Source: Pseudomonas viridiflava (GTDB lineage Bacteria > Pseudomonadota > Gammaproteobacteria > Pseudomonadales > Pseudomonadaceae). Taken from it: a stretch of DNA of 64,000 nt. Shown piece by piece: positions 16,280 to 26,892 of the stretch. The translations under genes were made by a program, and so were the position numbers. The stretch's first letter is position 1, and each line of letters begins with the position of its first letter. The stretch is taken from positions 1 to 64,000 of the forward strand of contig NZ_UTBG01000012.1 of NCBI RefSeq assembly GCF_900580675.1. Reading direction: 5' to 3'. The notes below the pieces were generated by a model. It had not been told where the DNA came from. It worked only from the letters and a program-made list of their open reading frames with translations, and searched no databases.

Positions 16280-17530
16280 TTACAGCAGACTTACCGGGTA
16301 GCTGACGATCAACCGGTTTTCGTCGAATTCATTGTTGCTGTAGTCGCGCCGCATGCTCGAATTGCGCCAACGGACCGTCAAGTTTTTCAGCGCGCCGCTC
16401 TGCACGGTGTAGCCCAATTCGCTTTCGCGGCCCCACTCCTTGCCGTCGCTGATGGTGCCGGTGTGCACGTTGCTGCCGCTGATATAGCGGTTCATCAGGG
16501 TCAGGCCCGGCACGCCGAGGGCGACGAAGTTGTAGTCGTGGCGCACCTGCCAGGATTTTTCCTCGGCATTGTCGTAGCTGCTGTTGTAGCTGTCGTTGGC
16601 CAGGGTACCGCCGCTGGTGCCGTTGACGCGCATCCAGGCGCTGTTGCCGGTGAGCTTTTGCAGGCCGACGTAGAAGGTGTTGCCACCGTAGCGCGCCGAG
16701 AACAGGCCGGACCAGGTCTTGTTGTCCAGGTCGCCGGCGCGGGCGCTGCCGTCGTCCTTGCCGTAGAAGAACCCGAGGTTGGCGCCCAGGGTCCAGTCAC
16801 CGATGGGCTGGCTGTGGATGAGGTTGATGAACTGCTGGCTGTAGATGTCCTTGAGCTGGGCATTCCACAACCCGACTTGGGTGCGCTTGTCGTTGAACGC
16901 GTATTCGCCGCCCTGGAAGTTGAAGCGGTCGGAGGTGAAGGCGGTTTTGCCGACCATCGACATGTCGGTCATGCTGCTGTCGTCGCGCGGGCTGTTGGCG
17001 CGGAACTGGCCGCCGTAGAGGGTCAGGCCGTCGATTTCTTTGGAGGTGATCTGCCCGCCGCGCAGGGTTTGCGGCAGGGAGCGGCCATCGTCTGAACGCA
17101 GGATCGGCAGTACCGGCATCCATTCGCCGACCTTCACTTCCGTCTTCGAAATCCGTGCCTTGAAGGCCACCCCGAGCCGCCCGAATTCATCCGCCGGGCG
17201 CCCGTCGTGATCCAGCGGCAACAGCTGCGTGCCCCCCGTGCCGCGCCCGCCATCCAGCTTCAATGAGTACAGGCCCAGCACGTCCACACCGAAACCGACC
17301 GTGCCCTGGGTAAAGCCGGATTTGGCGTCGAGAATGAAACTTTGCGTCCACTCCTGCGCACCGCCCTGGGTTTTGGTGGGGTTGGTGTAATTGCGGTTGA
17401 AGAAAAAATTACGCAGGTTGAGGTTGGCGCTGGCGTCTTCGAGAAAGCCGTGTTCTTGCGCGGCAACGGGCAAGGCAAGACTGGCGACAGCGGTTGCCAG
17501 CAAGAGCCGGCGCGGGTGAAAAGTGCTCAT
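16280..17530 (-). CDS. OprD-family outer membrane porin
   Basis: A 416-residue outer membrane porin of the OprD/Opd family, which lets specific carboxylates or amino acids through the outer membrane. It has a clear signal peptide cut after PVAAQ (about residue 25), the family opening GFLEDASANLNLRNFFFNRNY, alternating beta-strands and a hydrophobic C-terminal strand. The segment GEWMPVLPILRSDDGRSLPQTLRGG (near residues 137-161) is characteristic. Position next to the pca cluster suggests uptake of an aromatic acid (BenF/OpdK-like specificity), but this is inference from context only. It is separated from ttgC by about 170 bp that include a terminator. Confidence 0.9.
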   Translation of the reverse strand: MSTFHPRRLLLATAVASLALPVAAQEHGFLEDASANLNLRNFFFNRNYTNPTKTQGGAQEWTQSFILDAKSGFTQGTVGFGVDVLGLYSLKLDGGRGTGGTQLLPLDHDGRPADEFGRLGVAFKARISKTEVKVGEWMPVLPILRSDDGRSLPQTLRGGQITSKEIDGLTLYGGQFRANSPRDDSSMTDMSMVGKTAFTSDRFNFQGGEYAFNDKRTQVGLWNAQLKDIYSQQFINLIHSQPIGDWTLGANLGFFYGKDDGSARAGDLDNKTWSGLFSARYGGNTFYVGLQKLTGNSAWMRVNGTSGGTLANDSYNSSYDNAEEKSWQVRHDYNFVALGVPGLTLMNRYISGSNVHTGTISDGKEWGRESELGYTVQSGALKNLTVRWRNSSMRRDYSNNEFDENRLIVSYPVSLL

Positions 17531-17651
17531 GGCGTTGGACCTGTTGTTATTGGGTTTATGCAGGTGGCGGCCATGGTGCGGGGCAGTGCGGGGGCGGTGA
17601 AAGTGGGGGAGAGCGGGTTGTGGGCGATGATCGAACGTAAAGTAGGGGCAT

Positions 17652-17685
17652 AAAAAAACCGCCTCCTGTAAGGGCGGCGGTTTTT
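17652..17685 (-). terminator. Terminator after ttgABC
   Basis: AAAACCGCC and GGCGGTTTTT arms flank a short loop, with A-runs and T-runs on both sides, so the hairpin could end transcription in either direction. It lies 17 bp beyond the ttgC stop codon on the minus strand. Confidence 0.85.
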
Positions 17686-17701
17686 GTTTACGGCGGCGTT
17701 A

Positions 17702-19159
17702 TCAGAACAACTTCAACGCCGGTGCTTCTTCTTTCAACGGTTCGTTCTGCGCGGTCTGCTCGTTCCAGCCACCGCCGAGGGCCTTGTACAGGTTGACCTC
17801 GCTGTTGAGCTGCGCCAGGCGGTCGGTGATCAGCGATTGCTGGGCACTGAACAATTGGCGCTGGGCATCGAGGAACGTCAGGTTGCTGTCGACGCCAATG
17901 CGGTAGCGACGCTCGGCCAGGCGGTAGTAATCCTGGTTGGCCGCGACGAAGCCACGTTGGGCATCCAGCTGCTGCTTGTAGGTTTCACGTGCGGCGAGGC
18001 CGTCGGAGACTTCCTGGAAGCCAGTCTGAATCGCCTTCTCGTAATTGGCCACGTTGATCTCTTTCTGGATCTTCGAGTAGTCCAGGCTCGCGCGCAGGCT
18101 ACCGGCGTTGAAGATCGGGATGTTGATCTGCGGGGCAAACGACCAAGTGCCCGAACCGCCTTTGAACAGGCCACCCAGGGTCGGGCTGGCGGTGCCGGCG
18201 CTGGCGGTCAGGCTGATGCTTGGGAAGAACGCAGCACGCGCCGCGCCGATATTGGCGTTGGCTGCCTTGAGGTTGTACTCGGCCTGCACAATGTCGGGAC
18301 GACGTTGCAGCAAGTCGGAGGGCAACCCGGCCGGCACTTCGCTGAGCAGGTCATCCGACAGCGGCTTGCTGGCGATATTCGCCGGCAGGCCGGTGCCCAG
18401 CAGCAGGGTCAGGTTGTTTTCATCCTGGGCCACCTGGCGGGTATAACGCGCCAGTGCCACGCGGGCGTTTTCGACCGAGGTGCGCGCCTGGCTCAAGTCG
18501 AGGGCCGAGGACACGCCGACTTCGTTGCTGCGCGAGGTCAGCTTGTAGCTCTGCTCGAACGCACCGAGGGTGTCCTGGGTCAGCTTGAGCAGTTCCTTGT
18601 CGGCCTGCCAGGTCAGGTAGGCATTGGCCACGTTGGCCACCAGGCTGATCTGGGTGCTGCGACGCGCTTCTTCGGTAGCGAAGTACTGTTGCAGCGCTTC
18701 TTCACTGAGGCTGCGAATCCGACCGAACAGGTCCAGCTCATAGGAGCTGATCCCGAGACCCGCCGAGTATTGGCTGGTGATGCCCGCTTCGCCGGTCTGC
18801 GACAGCTTGGCCGGGGTACGTGTACGGCTGCCGCTGCCCGTGGCCGAAATGGCCGGGAACAGGTCGGCACGCTGGATCTGGTACTGCGCGGCATAGGCGT
18901 CGATGTTCAGCGCCGCGACGCGCAGGTCACGGTTGTTCACCAAGGCGGTCTGGATCAGCTGTTGCAGGGCAGGGTCGTGGAAAAACTGCTTCCAGCCCTG
19001 CTCGGCAGCGGCCTGGCCCGGCGCCTGGGCCGACGAATACGCCGGCCCCTGCGGGTACTGGGCTGCCACCGGCGCTTCGGGGCGCTGGTAGTCAGGTATC
19101 AGCGAGCAGCCACTGAGCACGAATGCCGTGACGGCTAGGGAAAGTAGCGACTTGCTCAT
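17702..19159 (-). CDS. ttgC: Outer membrane efflux channel TtgC (OprM family)
   Basis: The outer membrane channel of the TtgABC tripartite efflux pump, 485 residues, with a lipobox LSGC placing the lipid-modified cysteine at residue 18. Two OEP repeats are present, each with long coiled-coil alpha-barrel helices (for example the segment ending in [20 protein letters not shown]). The ATG at 19159 overlaps the ttgB stop codon in an ATGA overlap, so channel and transporter are coupled. A bidirectional terminator follows. The pump as a unit exports antibiotics, solvents and aromatic compounds; it is the counterpart of MexAB-OprM. Confidence 0.93.
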   Translation of the reverse strand: MSKSLLSLAVTAFVLSGCSLIPDYQRPEAPVAAQYPQGPAYSSAQAPGQAAAEQGWKQFFHDPALQQLIQTALVNNRDLRVAALNIDAYAAQYQIQRADLFPAISATGSGSRTRTPAKLSQTGEAGITSQYSAGLGISSYELDLFGRIRSLSEEALQQYFATEEARRSTQISLVANVANAYLTWQADKELLKLTQDTLGAFEQSYKLTSRSNEVGVSSALDLSQARTSVENARVALARYTRQVAQDENNLTLLLGTGLPANIASKPLSDDLLSEVPAGLPSDLLQRRPDIVQAEYNLKAANANIGAARAAFFPSISLTASAGTASPTLGGLFKGGSGTWSFAPQINIPIFNAGSLRASLDYSKIQKEINVANYEKAIQTGFQEVSDGLAARETYKQQLDAQRGFVAANQDYYRLAERRYRIGVDSNLTFLDAQRQLFSAQQSLITDRLAQLNSEVNLYKALGGGWNEQTAQNEPLKEEAPALKLF

Positions 19160-22100
19160 TGGCCAGCCTCTTTAGGAGTTTCAGTGGTATCAGTCTTTTT
19201 GCGCTCGCCGACGGACGACACGGTTGCAAAGAACAGTGGCACCCAGAAGATCGCCAGGACAGTGGCCGTGATCATACCGCCAATTACGCCGGTACCGATG
19301 GCGTGCTGGCTGCCCGACCCGGCGCCCGAGGAGATCGCCAGCGGCAGTACACCGAGGACGAACGCCATGGAGGTCATGATGATCGGCCGCAGACGCATGC
19401 GGGAGGCCTCGATGGCAGCTTCGACGATGCCTTTGCCCTGTTCGTGGAGCTCTTTGGCAAACTCCACGATCAGGATGGCGTTCTTCGCCGCCAGGCCCAC
19501 CGTCACCAACAGGCCCACCTGGAAGAATACGTCGTTGGACAACCCGCGCATGCTGGTCGCCATCAACGCACCCACTACCCCGAGCGGCACAACCAGAATC
19601 ACCGCGATCGGGATCGACCAGCTTTCGTACAGTGCCGCAAGGCACAGGAACACAACCAGCAGCGACAGGGCGTACAGCGCAGGCGCCTGGGAGCCGGACA
19701 GACGTTCTTCGTACGACAGGCCGGTCCACGCATAGCCAATACCCGCAGGCAGTTGCTTGGCGATGCGTTCGACTTCGGCCATGGCGTCACCGGTGCTGTA
19801 GCCCGGTGCCGGAGTGCCGAGGATTTCCATCGCCGCCACACCGTTGTAGCGCGAGAGTTTCGGCGAACCGAAGATCCACTTGCCCGAGGCAATGGCCGAC
19901 AACGGCACCATCTTCCCGGAGTCGCTGCGCACGAACCATTTGTTCAAGTCTTCGGGCGACATGCGGCTTGCGGCCTCACCTTGCACGTAAACCTTCTTCA
20001 CCCGACCACGGTCGATGAAGTCGTTGACGTAGCTGCCACCCAGGGCAATCGCCAGGGTCTGGTTGATGTTCGACAGCGTGATCCCTTGGGCACTGGCCTT
20101 CTCGTCGTCGACGGTGAGCTCGTACTGCGGCTCATCGTTCACGCCGTTGGGGCGCACACCGGCCAGGATCTTGCTCTGGGCAGCCATGCCGAGGAACTGG
20201 TTACGCGCTGCCATCAACTGCTCATGGCCGACGCCGCCCTGGTCTTGCAGGAACACGTCGAAACCGGTGGCGTTACCCAGCTCCAGTACAGACGGCGGCA
20301 CGATGGCAAACACCATGGCGTCCTGGAAGGTCTGCATGAAGTAGCCCTGGGCGCGTTTCGCAATCTCGAATACCGAGTTGGACGCATCGCGCTCATCCCA
20401 GGACTTGAGCATCACAAACGCGAGGCCGGAGCTTTGGCCACGACCGGCGAAGTTGAAGCCGTTCACGGTGAACACCGATTTCACGCCTTTGCCTTCGCCT
20501 GGCTCGCCTTCCTTGTCGTTGAGCAAGTAGGCGCGCATGTCGTCGATGACTGTTTGCGTACGTTCAGCCGAGGAGCCTACCGGCGTCTGCACCTGGGCAA
20601 AAATCACACCCTGGTCTTCATCGGGCAGGAACGCAGCAGGGATGCGCATGAACAGCCAGATCATGCCGACGATAATCAGTGCGTACACCAGAAACGCCGG
20701 GATCTTGTGCTTGATCATGTTACCCACGCCGCGCTCGTAACTCAGTACGCCACGGTCGAAGGTGCGGTTGAACCAGCCGAAGAAGCCACGCTTGGGTTGG
20801 CCGTGTTTTTCCGGGTCGATCGGCTTGAGCATGGTGGCGCACAAGGCCGGGGTGAAGATCAGGGCAACCAGTACCGACAACGCCATGGCCGAAACGATGG
20901 TGATGGAGAACTGTTTATAGATCACACCGGTAGAGCCGCCGAAGAAGGCCATCGGCAACAGTACCGCCGACAATACCAGCGCAATACCTACCAGGGCGCC
21001 CTGGATCTGGCCCATGGACTTGACCGTCGCCTCTTTCGGCGACAGGTGTTCCTCGGCCATGACCCGCTCGACGTTTTCCACCACGACGATGGCGTCATCC
21101 ACCAGCAAGCCGATGGCCAGGATCATGCCGAACATGGTCAGGGTGTTGATGGTGAAACCGAACGCCGCGAGGATCCCGAAGGTACCCAGCAATACCACCG
21201 GGACGGTCATGGTGGTGATGATGGTGGCGCGGAAGTTCTGCAGGAACAGGAACATCACCAGGAACACCAGCACAATCGCTTCGACCAGGGTATCCACTAC
21301 GCCGGAGATCGATTCGGTCACGACTGGCGTGGTGTCATACGGCACCACTGCCTTCATGCCAGGCGGGAAGAACGGTTCGAGCGACGCGACGGTGGCGCGA
21401 ATAGCCTTGCCGGTGTCCAGGGCGTTGGCACCCGAGGCCAGCTTGATCGCCATACCGGAAGCGGGCTTGCCGTTGAACTGCGCGCTGATGCTGTAGTTCT
21501 GGCCACCCAGTTCGATGCGGGCAACGTCACGCAGGCGAACCTGGGAACCGTCGGTATTCACCTTCATCAGGATGTTGCCGAACTGCTCAGCCGTTTGCAG
21601 ACGCGTCTTGCCGATGATGGTGGCGTTCAACTGGGTGCCGGGCAGGGCAGGCAGGCCGCCCAATTGACCGGTGGCTACCTGGACGTTCTGTGCGGAGATG
21701 GCGGTGCTGACGTCTACCGGGGTCAGCTGGAAGTTGTTCAGCTTCGCCGGGTCCAACCAGATACGCATGGCGTACTGCGAACCGAACACCTGGAAGTCAC
21801 CCACACCCGCGGTACGCGAGATCGGGTCCTGGATGTTGGACACGATGTAGTTGGAGAGGTCGTCCTTGGTCATGCTGCCGTCTTCCGACACCAGACCGAT
21901 TACCATCAGGAAGTTCTTCACCGACTTGGTCACGCGGATACCCTGCTGCTGCACTTCTTGCGGCAGCAGTGGAGTCGCCAGGTTCAGCTTGTTCTGCACC
22001 TGAACCTGGGCGATGTCCGGGTTGGTACCCTGGTTGAACGTCGCGGTGATGGTCATGCTGCCGTCGGAGTTACTGTCCGAGGCGACATAACGCAGGTTGT

Positions 22101-22317
22101 CGATACCGTTGAGCTGTTGCTCGATGACCTGCACCACGGTGTCCTGCACGGTTTGTGCGGACGCGCCTGGGTAGGTCACCTGGATATCGATGGCGGTTGG
22201 CGCAATGGCCGGGTATTGGTTAATGGGCAACTTCAGGATCGACAGTGCCCCGACCAGCATGATCACCAGGGCAATTACCCAGGCGAAAATGGGACGGTCG
22301 ATAAAAAATTTCGACAT
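19156..22317 (-). CDS. ttgB: RND efflux transporter TtgB
   Basis: A 1,053-residue hydrophobe/amphiphile RND transporter of the inner membrane. It shows the standard opening [21 protein letters not shown], twelve transmembrane segments, two large periplasmic loops, and the proton-relay Asp pair in the fourth helix ([18 protein letters not shown]). The RND repeat pattern around [20 protein letters not shown] is also clear. It ends with a short charged tail. The start lies three bases after the ttgA stop and the stop overlaps ttgC, so the three genes form one operon read from the TtgR-controlled promoter. Confidence 0.95.
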   Translation of the reverse strand: MSKFFIDRPIFAWVIALVIMLVGALSILKLPINQYPAIAPTAIDIQVTYPGASAQTVQDTVVQVIEQQLNGIDNLRYVASDSNSDGSMTITATFNQGTNPDIAQVQVQNKLNLATPLLPQEVQQQGIRVTKSVKNFLMVIGLVSEDGSMTKDDLSNYIVSNIQDPISRTAGVGDFQVFGSQYAMRIWLDPAKLNNFQLTPVDVSTAISAQNVQVATGQLGGLPALPGTQLNATIIGKTRLQTAEQFGNILMKVNTDGSQVRLRDVARIELGGQNYSISAQFNGKPASGMAIKLASGANALDTGKAIRATVASLEPFFPPGMKAVVPYDTTPVVTESISGVVDTLVEAIVLVFLVMFLFLQNFRATIITTMTVPVVLLGTFGILAAFGFTINTLTMFGMILAIGLLVDDAIVVVENVERVMAEEHLSPKEATVKSMGQIQGALVGIALVLSAVLLPMAFFGGSTGVIYKQFSITIVSAMALSVLVALIFTPALCATMLKPIDPEKHGQPKRGFFGWFNRTFDRGVLSYERGVGNMIKHKIPAFLVYALIIVGMIWLFMRIPAAFLPDEDQGVIFAQVQTPVGSSAERTQTVIDDMRAYLLNDKEGEPGEGKGVKSVFTVNGFNFAGRGQSSGLAFVMLKSWDERDASNSVFEIAKRAQGYFMQTFQDAMVFAIVPPSVLELGNATGFDVFLQDQGGVGHEQLMAARNQFLGMAAQSKILAGVRPNGVNDEPQYELTVDDEKASAQGITLSNINQTLAIALGGSYVNDFIDRGRVKKVYVQGEAASRMSPEDLNKWFVRSDSGKMVPLSAIASGKWIFGSPKLSRYNGVAAMEILGTPAPGYSTGDAMAEVERIAKQLPAGIGYAWTGLSYEERLSGSQAPALYALSLLVVFLCLAALYESWSIPIAVILVVPLGVVGALMATSMRGLSNDVFFQVGLLVTVGLAAKNAILIVEFAKELHEQGKGIVEAAIEASRMRLRPIIMTSMAFVLGVLPLAISSGAGSGSQHAIGTGVIGGMITATVLAIFWVPLFFATVSSVGERKKTDTTETPKEAGQ

Positions 22318-22320
22318 GGA

Positions 22321-23463
22321 TTACTCCCCTTTGCCAGCAGCGGCAGCAGGAGCAGTACCGGCGGGCTTGGCGTTGTCCGCTTCCTTGACCTTGACCTCGG
22401 CGCCCGGCTTGACGTACTGCAGGCCTTCGGTGATGACGCGGTCACCGGCATCCAGGCCTTTTTCCACCAGCCAGTAGGCGCCGGCAGTGCGGTTGGCGAC
22501 CAATACACGCTGCTCGACCTTGTTGTCCTTGTTCACGATCAGCGCGGTCGGGATGCCCTTGAGGTCACGGGTCACGCCTTGCTGAGGTGCCAGGATGGCC
22601 TTGCTGTTCACACCGGCTTGCAGTTGGGCGTGTACGAACATGCCCGGCAGCAGGGTGTGGTCAGGGTTCGGGAACACCGCGCGCAGGGTCACGGAACCGG
22701 TGGTCTGGTCGACCGACACTTCGGAGAACTCAAGCTTGCCTTCCTGGCCGTAGTCGCTGCCGTCTTCCAGGGTCAGCTTGACCTTGGCGGCATTCGCGCC
22801 GGCCTTTTCCAGTTGGCCGCTTTCCAGGTCGCGGCGCAGTTTCAGCATTTCAGCCGAGGACTGTGTGACGTCAACGTAGATCGGGTCCAGTTGCTGGATC
22901 ACGGCCATGGCATCGGCCTGGCCGTTGCTGACCAGCGCACCTTCGGTGACCGCAGAACGGCCAATACGCCCGGAAATCGGCGCGTACACCTTGGTGTAAC
23001 GCACATTGATCTGGGCGGTTTGAACGTTTGCTTCGGCCGTCATGCGGTTGGCGACGGCGGTGTCGTATTCCTGGCGGCTGACGGCTTGCTCATCGACCAA
23101 CTGCTTGTAGCGGTCGGTGATGGACTTGGTCTGCGTCAGTGTGGCCTGTGCGCTTTTCAGGGTGGCCTCATAGACCGACGGGTCGATCTGGTAGAGCTGC
23201 TGGCCTTCCTTCACGTCTGCGCCTTCCTTGTACAGGCGCTTGAGAATGATGCCGTTGACCTGTGGCCGAACTTCCGCGATGCGGAAGGCCGTGGTGCGGC
23301 CTGGCAGCTCGGAGGTCAGGGTAAAGGCTTGGGGTTGAAGGGTGACCACGCCGACCTGAGGGGGTTGAGCGGGCGGAGCCGCTTCTTCCTTTTTACATCC
23401 GCTGAGCAGCGATGCCAGGGCGACGGCAGTGACCAGAGCGGTAACAGCTGGCTTAAGTTGCAT
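22321..23463 (-). CDS. ttgA: Periplasmic adaptor lipoprotein TtgA
   Basis: The membrane fusion protein of the pump, 380 residues. I chose the ATG at 23463 (MQLKPAVTALVTA) rather than one 12 codons upstream, because it gives a standard lipoprotein signal with lipobox LLSGC and acylated Cys23 and matches known TtgA/MexA starts. The order of domains is lipoyl half-motif, alpha-helical hairpin (about residues 95-165), lipoyl, beta-barrel and membrane-proximal domain (including GVTRDLKGIPTALIVN). It is first in the ttgABC operon, about 90 bp downstream of the TtgR operator. Confidence 0.94.
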   Translation of the reverse strand: MQLKPAVTALVTAVALASLLSGCKKEEAAPPAQPPQVGVVTLQPQAFTLTSELPGRTTAFRIAEVRPQVNGIILKRLYKEGADVKEGQQLYQIDPSVYEATLKSAQATLTQTKSITDRYKQLVDEQAVSRQEYDTAVANRMTAEANVQTAQINVRYTKVYAPISGRIGRSAVTEGALVSNGQADAMAVIQQLDPIYVDVTQSSAEMLKLRRDLESGQLEKAGANAAKVKLTLEDGSDYGQEGKLEFSEVSVDQTTGSVTLRAVFPNPDHTLLPGMFVHAQLQAGVNSKAILAPQQGVTRDLKGIPTALIVNKDNKVEQRVLVANRTAGAYWLVEKGLDAGDRVITEGLQYVKPGAEVKVKEADNAKPAGTAPAAAAGKGE

Positions 23464-23551
23464 GAAGATCCTCGGGTCAGGCGCGCAGGGTGCGCACAAG
23501 AAGTGTGTAAGGGTAAAAAACAGGCTGTGTGTAGATAAGTAGCTTGCTACG

Positions 23552-23583
23552 CAATATACTTACGTTCATGGTTGTTTGTAAAC
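23552..23583. promoter_or_regulatory. TtgR operator in the ttgA-ttgR intergenic region
   Basis: Read on the minus strand the sequence TTTACAAACAACCATGAACG followed by TAAGTATATTG is almost identical to the TtgR operator described for P. putida DOT-T1E, with the conserved TTTACAAACAACCATGAATGTAAG core recalled from that work (one change, T to C). It sits between divergent ttgA and ttgR. In P. putida, TtgR bound here represses both genes and is released by flavonoids, antibiotics and other aromatics. Confidence 0.88.
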
Positions 23584-23749
23584 TCTTGACAGGCTTCGCG
23601 CAATGTAGACAAAGCAGCGCCCAAAGCCTCGATTCTAGTACGTTCGGCGCCCATGACGGTGTCGTCCCACAATTATTCAGATGATCGTTACCGCCTATTA
23701 ACTCTGCGTTACCGATAGTCCCACGTGTTCTGATTGAGGTTTTACTGCC

Positions 23750-24382
23750 ATGGTTCGTCGCACCAAAGAGGAAGCTCAGGAAACGCGCAGCCAAATTCTC
23801 GACGCCGCCGAGCAAGCCTTCTATGCGCGCGGCGTTGCGCGGACTACGCTCGCCGACATCGCCGCGCTGGCGGGCGTGACGAGGGGTGCCATTTACTGGC
23901 ACTTCAGCAATAAATCCGACTTGCTTCAGGCGTTGCTCGACACACTGCACGAGCCGCTGGACGAGTTGGCCAGGGCCAGTGAGAGTGAGGATGAACTCGA
24001 CCCGCTGGGTTGCATGCGCAAGCTGCTGATTCATTTGTTTCATCAAGTTGCCCTGGACCCGAAAACCCGGCGCATCAATGAGATTCTTTTCCATAAGTGC
24101 GAATTCACCGATGAAATGTGTGACATGCGCCGCCAACGCCAGACTCACAGCCTGGAATGCAACCTGCGCATCGGCCTGACACTACGTAATGCGGTCCATC
24201 GCGGGCAACTTCCGGAAAATCTCGACACCACGCGTGGCGCGGTGTGTATTCATGCCTACATCAACGGGCTGATTGGTCAGTGGCTGTTGGTGCCCGACAG
24301 CTTCCAGTTGCACCAGGATGCCGAACGTTGGGTCGATACCGGGCTCGACATGCTGCGCTGGAGCCCCAGCCTGCGCAATTAA
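23750..24382 (+). CDS. ttgR: TetR-family repressor TtgR
   Basis: A 210-residue TetR/AcrR-type repressor, divergent from ttgABC. The N-terminal helix-turn-helix ([21 protein letters not shown], split about residues 29-49) is nearly the same as in P. putida TtgR. The ligand-binding half keeps the [14 protein letters not shown] segment near residues 110-123, where several pocket residues of TtgR lie. The start [13 protein letters not shown] is the canonical TtgR N-terminus. It represses ttgABC and itself through the shared operator, and aromatic effectors relieve this. Location less than 11 kb from an aromatic-acid catabolic cluster is suggestive, not proof, of a functional link. Confidence 0.93.
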   Translation: MVRRTKEEAQETRSQILDAAEQAFYARGVARTTLADIAALAGVTRGAIYWHFSNKSDLLQALLDTLHEPLDELARASESEDELDPLGCMRKLLIHLFHQVALDPKTRRINEILFHKCEFTDEMCDMRRQRQTHSLECNLRIGLTLRNAVHRGQLPENLDTTRGAVCIHAYINGLIGQWLLVPDSFQLHQDAERWVDTGLDMLRWSPSLRN

Positions 24383-24565
24383 CACAAAATGCGTAATTGC
24401 GTCCGGTTGTGTCAACAGTAAAGACCAGGGACAGTCAATCGTCCCTTTGCCTGATCAGTGGGGTGACTTTATATACGGGCTGGCGGGCGGTTGATAGGTA
24501 GCCGCCTAAGTATTTTGTAGCGATTTTGTTGCAATGCTGTGAAGGAATGTTTCGTAGCCAGTGTG

Positions 24566-24599
24566 AAAAAGCCCCGGTTCCTGCGAACCGGGGCTTTTT
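24566..24599. terminator. Bidirectional terminator between ttgR and xenB
   Basis: A perfect stem AGCCCCGGTTC / GAACCGGGGCT with a CTGC loop is flanked by AAAAA and TTTTT. The convergent genes ttgR and xenB both run into it. Confidence 0.92.
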
Positions 24600-24629
24600 C
24601 GTTTCAGCACGTTTCTCTCAGGGCTTACA

Positions 24630-25685
24630 TCACAGCGCCAGGGTCGGGTAGTCGATATAACCGACCGGGCCTTTGGCATAGAAGGTTTCCGGGTGCGCTT
24701 CGTTCAGCGGCGCATCGGCTTTCAAACGCGCCGGCAGGTCCGGGTTGGCAATGAACGGTACGCCGAAAGCCACCGCGTCCGCTTTGCCCGAGGCCAGCCA
24801 GGCGTTGGCGCTGTCCTTGGTGAAGCGTTCATTGGCGATGTACGGGCCACCGAAGGCTTTTTTCAGTTGCGGCCCAAGGCTGTCGCCGGCTTCTTTCTCG
24901 CGCGAGCAGATGAACGCAATACCACGCTTGCCCAACTCGCTGGCGACGTAGGTGAAGGTTTCTGCCAGGTTGTCGTCGCCCATGTCATGGGCATCGGCGC
25001 GTGGTGCCAGGTGCACGCCCACACGGCCGGCGCCCCAGACTTCGATGGCGGCGTCGGTCACTTCGAGCAGCAGGCGCGCACGGTTTTCCAGGGAGCCGCC
25101 GTAGTGGTCGGTGCGCTGGTTGGTGCTGCTCTGCAGGAACTGGTCAAGCAGGTAGCCGTTGGCGCCGTGGATTTCCACGCCGTCGAAGCCTGCAGCCTTG
25201 GCGTTCTCGGCGCCGGTGCGGTAAGCGTCGACGATGTCGGCGATTTCAGCGGTTTCCAGGGCGCGCGGGGTCGGGTAGTCGGCCAGCGGGCGAACCAGGC
25301 TGACGTGGCCTTTAGCCTGGATCGCGCTCGGCGCCACCGGCGTTTCGCCGTTCAGGTAGGACTCATGGGAGATACGGCCAACGTGCCACAGCTGCAGGAA
25401 GATCTTGCCGCCGGCACCGTGCACGGCTTTGGTGACGTTGGCCCAGCCACGTACCTGGTCATTGGACCAGATGCCCGGGGTGTCCGGGTAGCCGACGCCC
25501 AGTGGCGTCACCGAGGTGGCTTCGCTGAGGATCAGCCCGGCGGAAGCGCGTTGCACGTAGTACTCGGCCATCAGCGCGTTGGGAACGCGACCGGCGTCGG
25601 CACGGCAGCGGGTCAGCGGCGCCATGATGATGCGGTTCGACAGTTCCAGGTCGCCCAGTTTGATCGGATCGAAAATAGTCGTCAT
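24630..25685 (-). CDS. xenB: Old yellow enzyme family reductase, xenobiotic reductase B type
   Basis: A 351-residue FMN-dependent, NADPH-using ene-reductase. XenB of P. fluorescens reduces nitroaromatics, nitrate esters and activated alkenes. The TIM-barrel markers are all in place: start MTTIFDPIKLGDLELSNRI, PLTRCRAD (24-30), His173 and Asn176 in VEIHGANGYLLDQFLQ, which bind the substrate carbonyl or nitro oxygen, and the NQRTDHYGGSLENR segment. It is last in a minus-strand operon arsR-MFS-xenB, with gaps of 13 and 27 bp, which suggests that the ArsR regulator senses a reactive compound handled by the reductase and perhaps exported by the MFS protein. Confidence 0.9.
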   Translation of the reverse strand: MTTIFDPIKLGDLELSNRIIMAPLTRCRADAGRVPNALMAEYYVQRASAGLILSEATSVTPLGVGYPDTPGIWSNDQVRGWANVTKAVHGAGGKIFLQLWHVGRISHESYLNGETPVAPSAIQAKGHVSLVRPLADYPTPRALETAEIADIVDAYRTGAENAKAAGFDGVEIHGANGYLLDQFLQSSTNQRTDHYGGSLENRARLLLEVTDAAIEVWGAGRVGVHLAPRADAHDMGDDNLAETFTYVASELGKRGIAFICSREKEAGDSLGPQLKKAFGGPYIANERFTKDSANAWLASGKADAVAFGVPFIANPDLPARLKADAPLNEAHPETFYAKGPVGYIDYPTLAL

Positions 25686-25712
25686 GGGATTACACCCTTC
25701 TCTTGAGTTTGA

Positions 25713-26879
25713 TCAGTGGGTCGCAGGGGCCAGGTCGGCATTGCCGTTCTGACGGAAAGTAATCAGGGTCACCAGCAGCGCCAGGATCGCCAGGGCCGCA
25801 GCGGCCAGGGGCACGCTGGTCAGGCCGAAACCGTGGGCAATCACGCTGCCGCCGACCCAGGCGCCGAGGGCGTTGCCGATGTTGAAGGCGCCGATGTTCA
25901 GGGTGGACACCAGGTTCGGCGCCGCCTTGCCGAAGGTCACCACGTTGATCTGCAGCGCCGGTACGGCGGCAAACGAGGCGGTGGCCCACAGGAACAGGGT
26001 GATTTCAGCCGGGATGATCGCGACGCTGGTCCAGGTCAGTACCGTGGAGACCACCGCCATGCTGATGAACACGCCGATCAGCGTGGCCGCCAGGCGTTTG
26101 TCCGCCAGCTTGCCGCCGATGATGTTACCCACGGTCAGGCCCAGGCCGATCAGCAGCAGGGTCCAGGTCACGCCTTTGGGCGAGACGCCGGTGACGTCGC
26201 CGAGCAGCGGCGCCACATAGGTGAAGAGGGTGAACATGGACGCGGCGAACAGCGCGGTCATGGTCAGCGACAGCCAGATGCCGGCGCCTTTGAGGGCGGC
26301 CAGTTCGGCGCGCATGTCGAGTTTTTCCTCGTCACGCTTGGCCGGCAGGAAGCGGATCAGGCCGATCAGCGCGATCACACCGATCACCGTCACCGCCCAG
26401 AAGGTCGAGCGCCAGCCGGCTTGCTGGCCCAGCGCGGTACCCAATGGCACCCCGAGCACGTTGGCCAGGGTCAGGCCGGTGAACATCAAGGCCACGGCCG
26501 AAGCGCGTTTGTTGGCCGGCACCAGGTTGGCGGCAACCACCGAGCCGATCCCGAAGAACGCGCCATGGCACAGCGCGGTGACTACGCGGGCAACCATCAG
26601 TACGTTGTAGTCACTGGCGATTGCGCAGAGCAAATTGCCGACAATAAAGATGCCCATCAATGCTACCAGTGCGGCCTTGCGTGGCAGCTTGGCGGTGGCC
26701 AGTGCCATGAAGGGCGCGCCAATGGCCACGCCCAGGGCGTAGCCGGTGACCAGCCAGCCGGCGCCGGGAATCGACACGCCGAGGTCCGCCGCCACATCGG
26801 GCAGCAAGCCCATGATGACGAACTCGGTGGTGCCGATGGCGAAGGCGCTCAGGGCCAATATGAGGAGCGAGAGGGGCAT
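25713..26879 (-). CDS. MFS efflux transporter, AraJ/YdhP-like (DHA1 family)
   Basis: A 388-residue drug:H+ antiporter-type major facilitator with twelve hydrophobic segments. Motifs include the helix 1 opening LILALSAFAIGTTEFVIMGLLPDVAADLGVS (split over residues 5-35), which is typical of the AraJ/YdhP arabinose-efflux-like group, and the ALCHGAFFGIGSVVAANLVP stretch around residues 102-121. The substrate is unknown. It lies 13 bp downstream of an ArsR-family regulator gene and 27 bp upstream of xenB on the minus strand, so it is likely cotranscribed with both. An efflux role for the substrate or product of the reductase is the simplest reading. Confidence 0.86.
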   Translation of the reverse strand: MPLSLLILALSAFAIGTTEFVIMGLLPDVAADLGVSIPGAGWLVTGYALGVAIGAPFMALATAKLPRKAALVALMGIFIVGNLLCAIASDYNVLMVARVVTALCHGAFFGIGSVVAANLVPANKRASAVALMFTGLTLANVLGVPLGTALGQQAGWRSTFWAVTVIGVIALIGLIRFLPAKRDEEKLDMRAELAALKGAGIWLSLTMTALFAASMFTLFTYVAPLLGDVTGVSPKGVTWTLLLIGLGLTVGNIIGGKLADKRLAATLIGVFISMAVVSTVLTWTSVAIIPAEITLFLWATASFAAVPALQINVVTFGKAAPNLVSTLNIGAFNIGNALGAWVGGSVIAHGFGLTSVPLAAAALAILALLVTLITFRQNGNADLAPATH

Positions 26880-26892
26880 TTGCGTGTCCTTG

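Noticed and set aside
13596..17530. A local type I secretion operon for the RTX protein
   Set aside because: Neighbours are a deacetylase and a porin. TtgABC lacks an ABC transporter, and its TolC-like channel TtgC belongs to a drug pump.
19159..23538. Very long open frame on the plus strand opposite ttgA and ttgB
   Set aside because: It is a consequence of the GC-rich codon usage of ttgBA on the other strand; the product is rich in His, Gln, Arg and Gly with no domain or ribosome site, and the ttgBA proteins are unmistakable.
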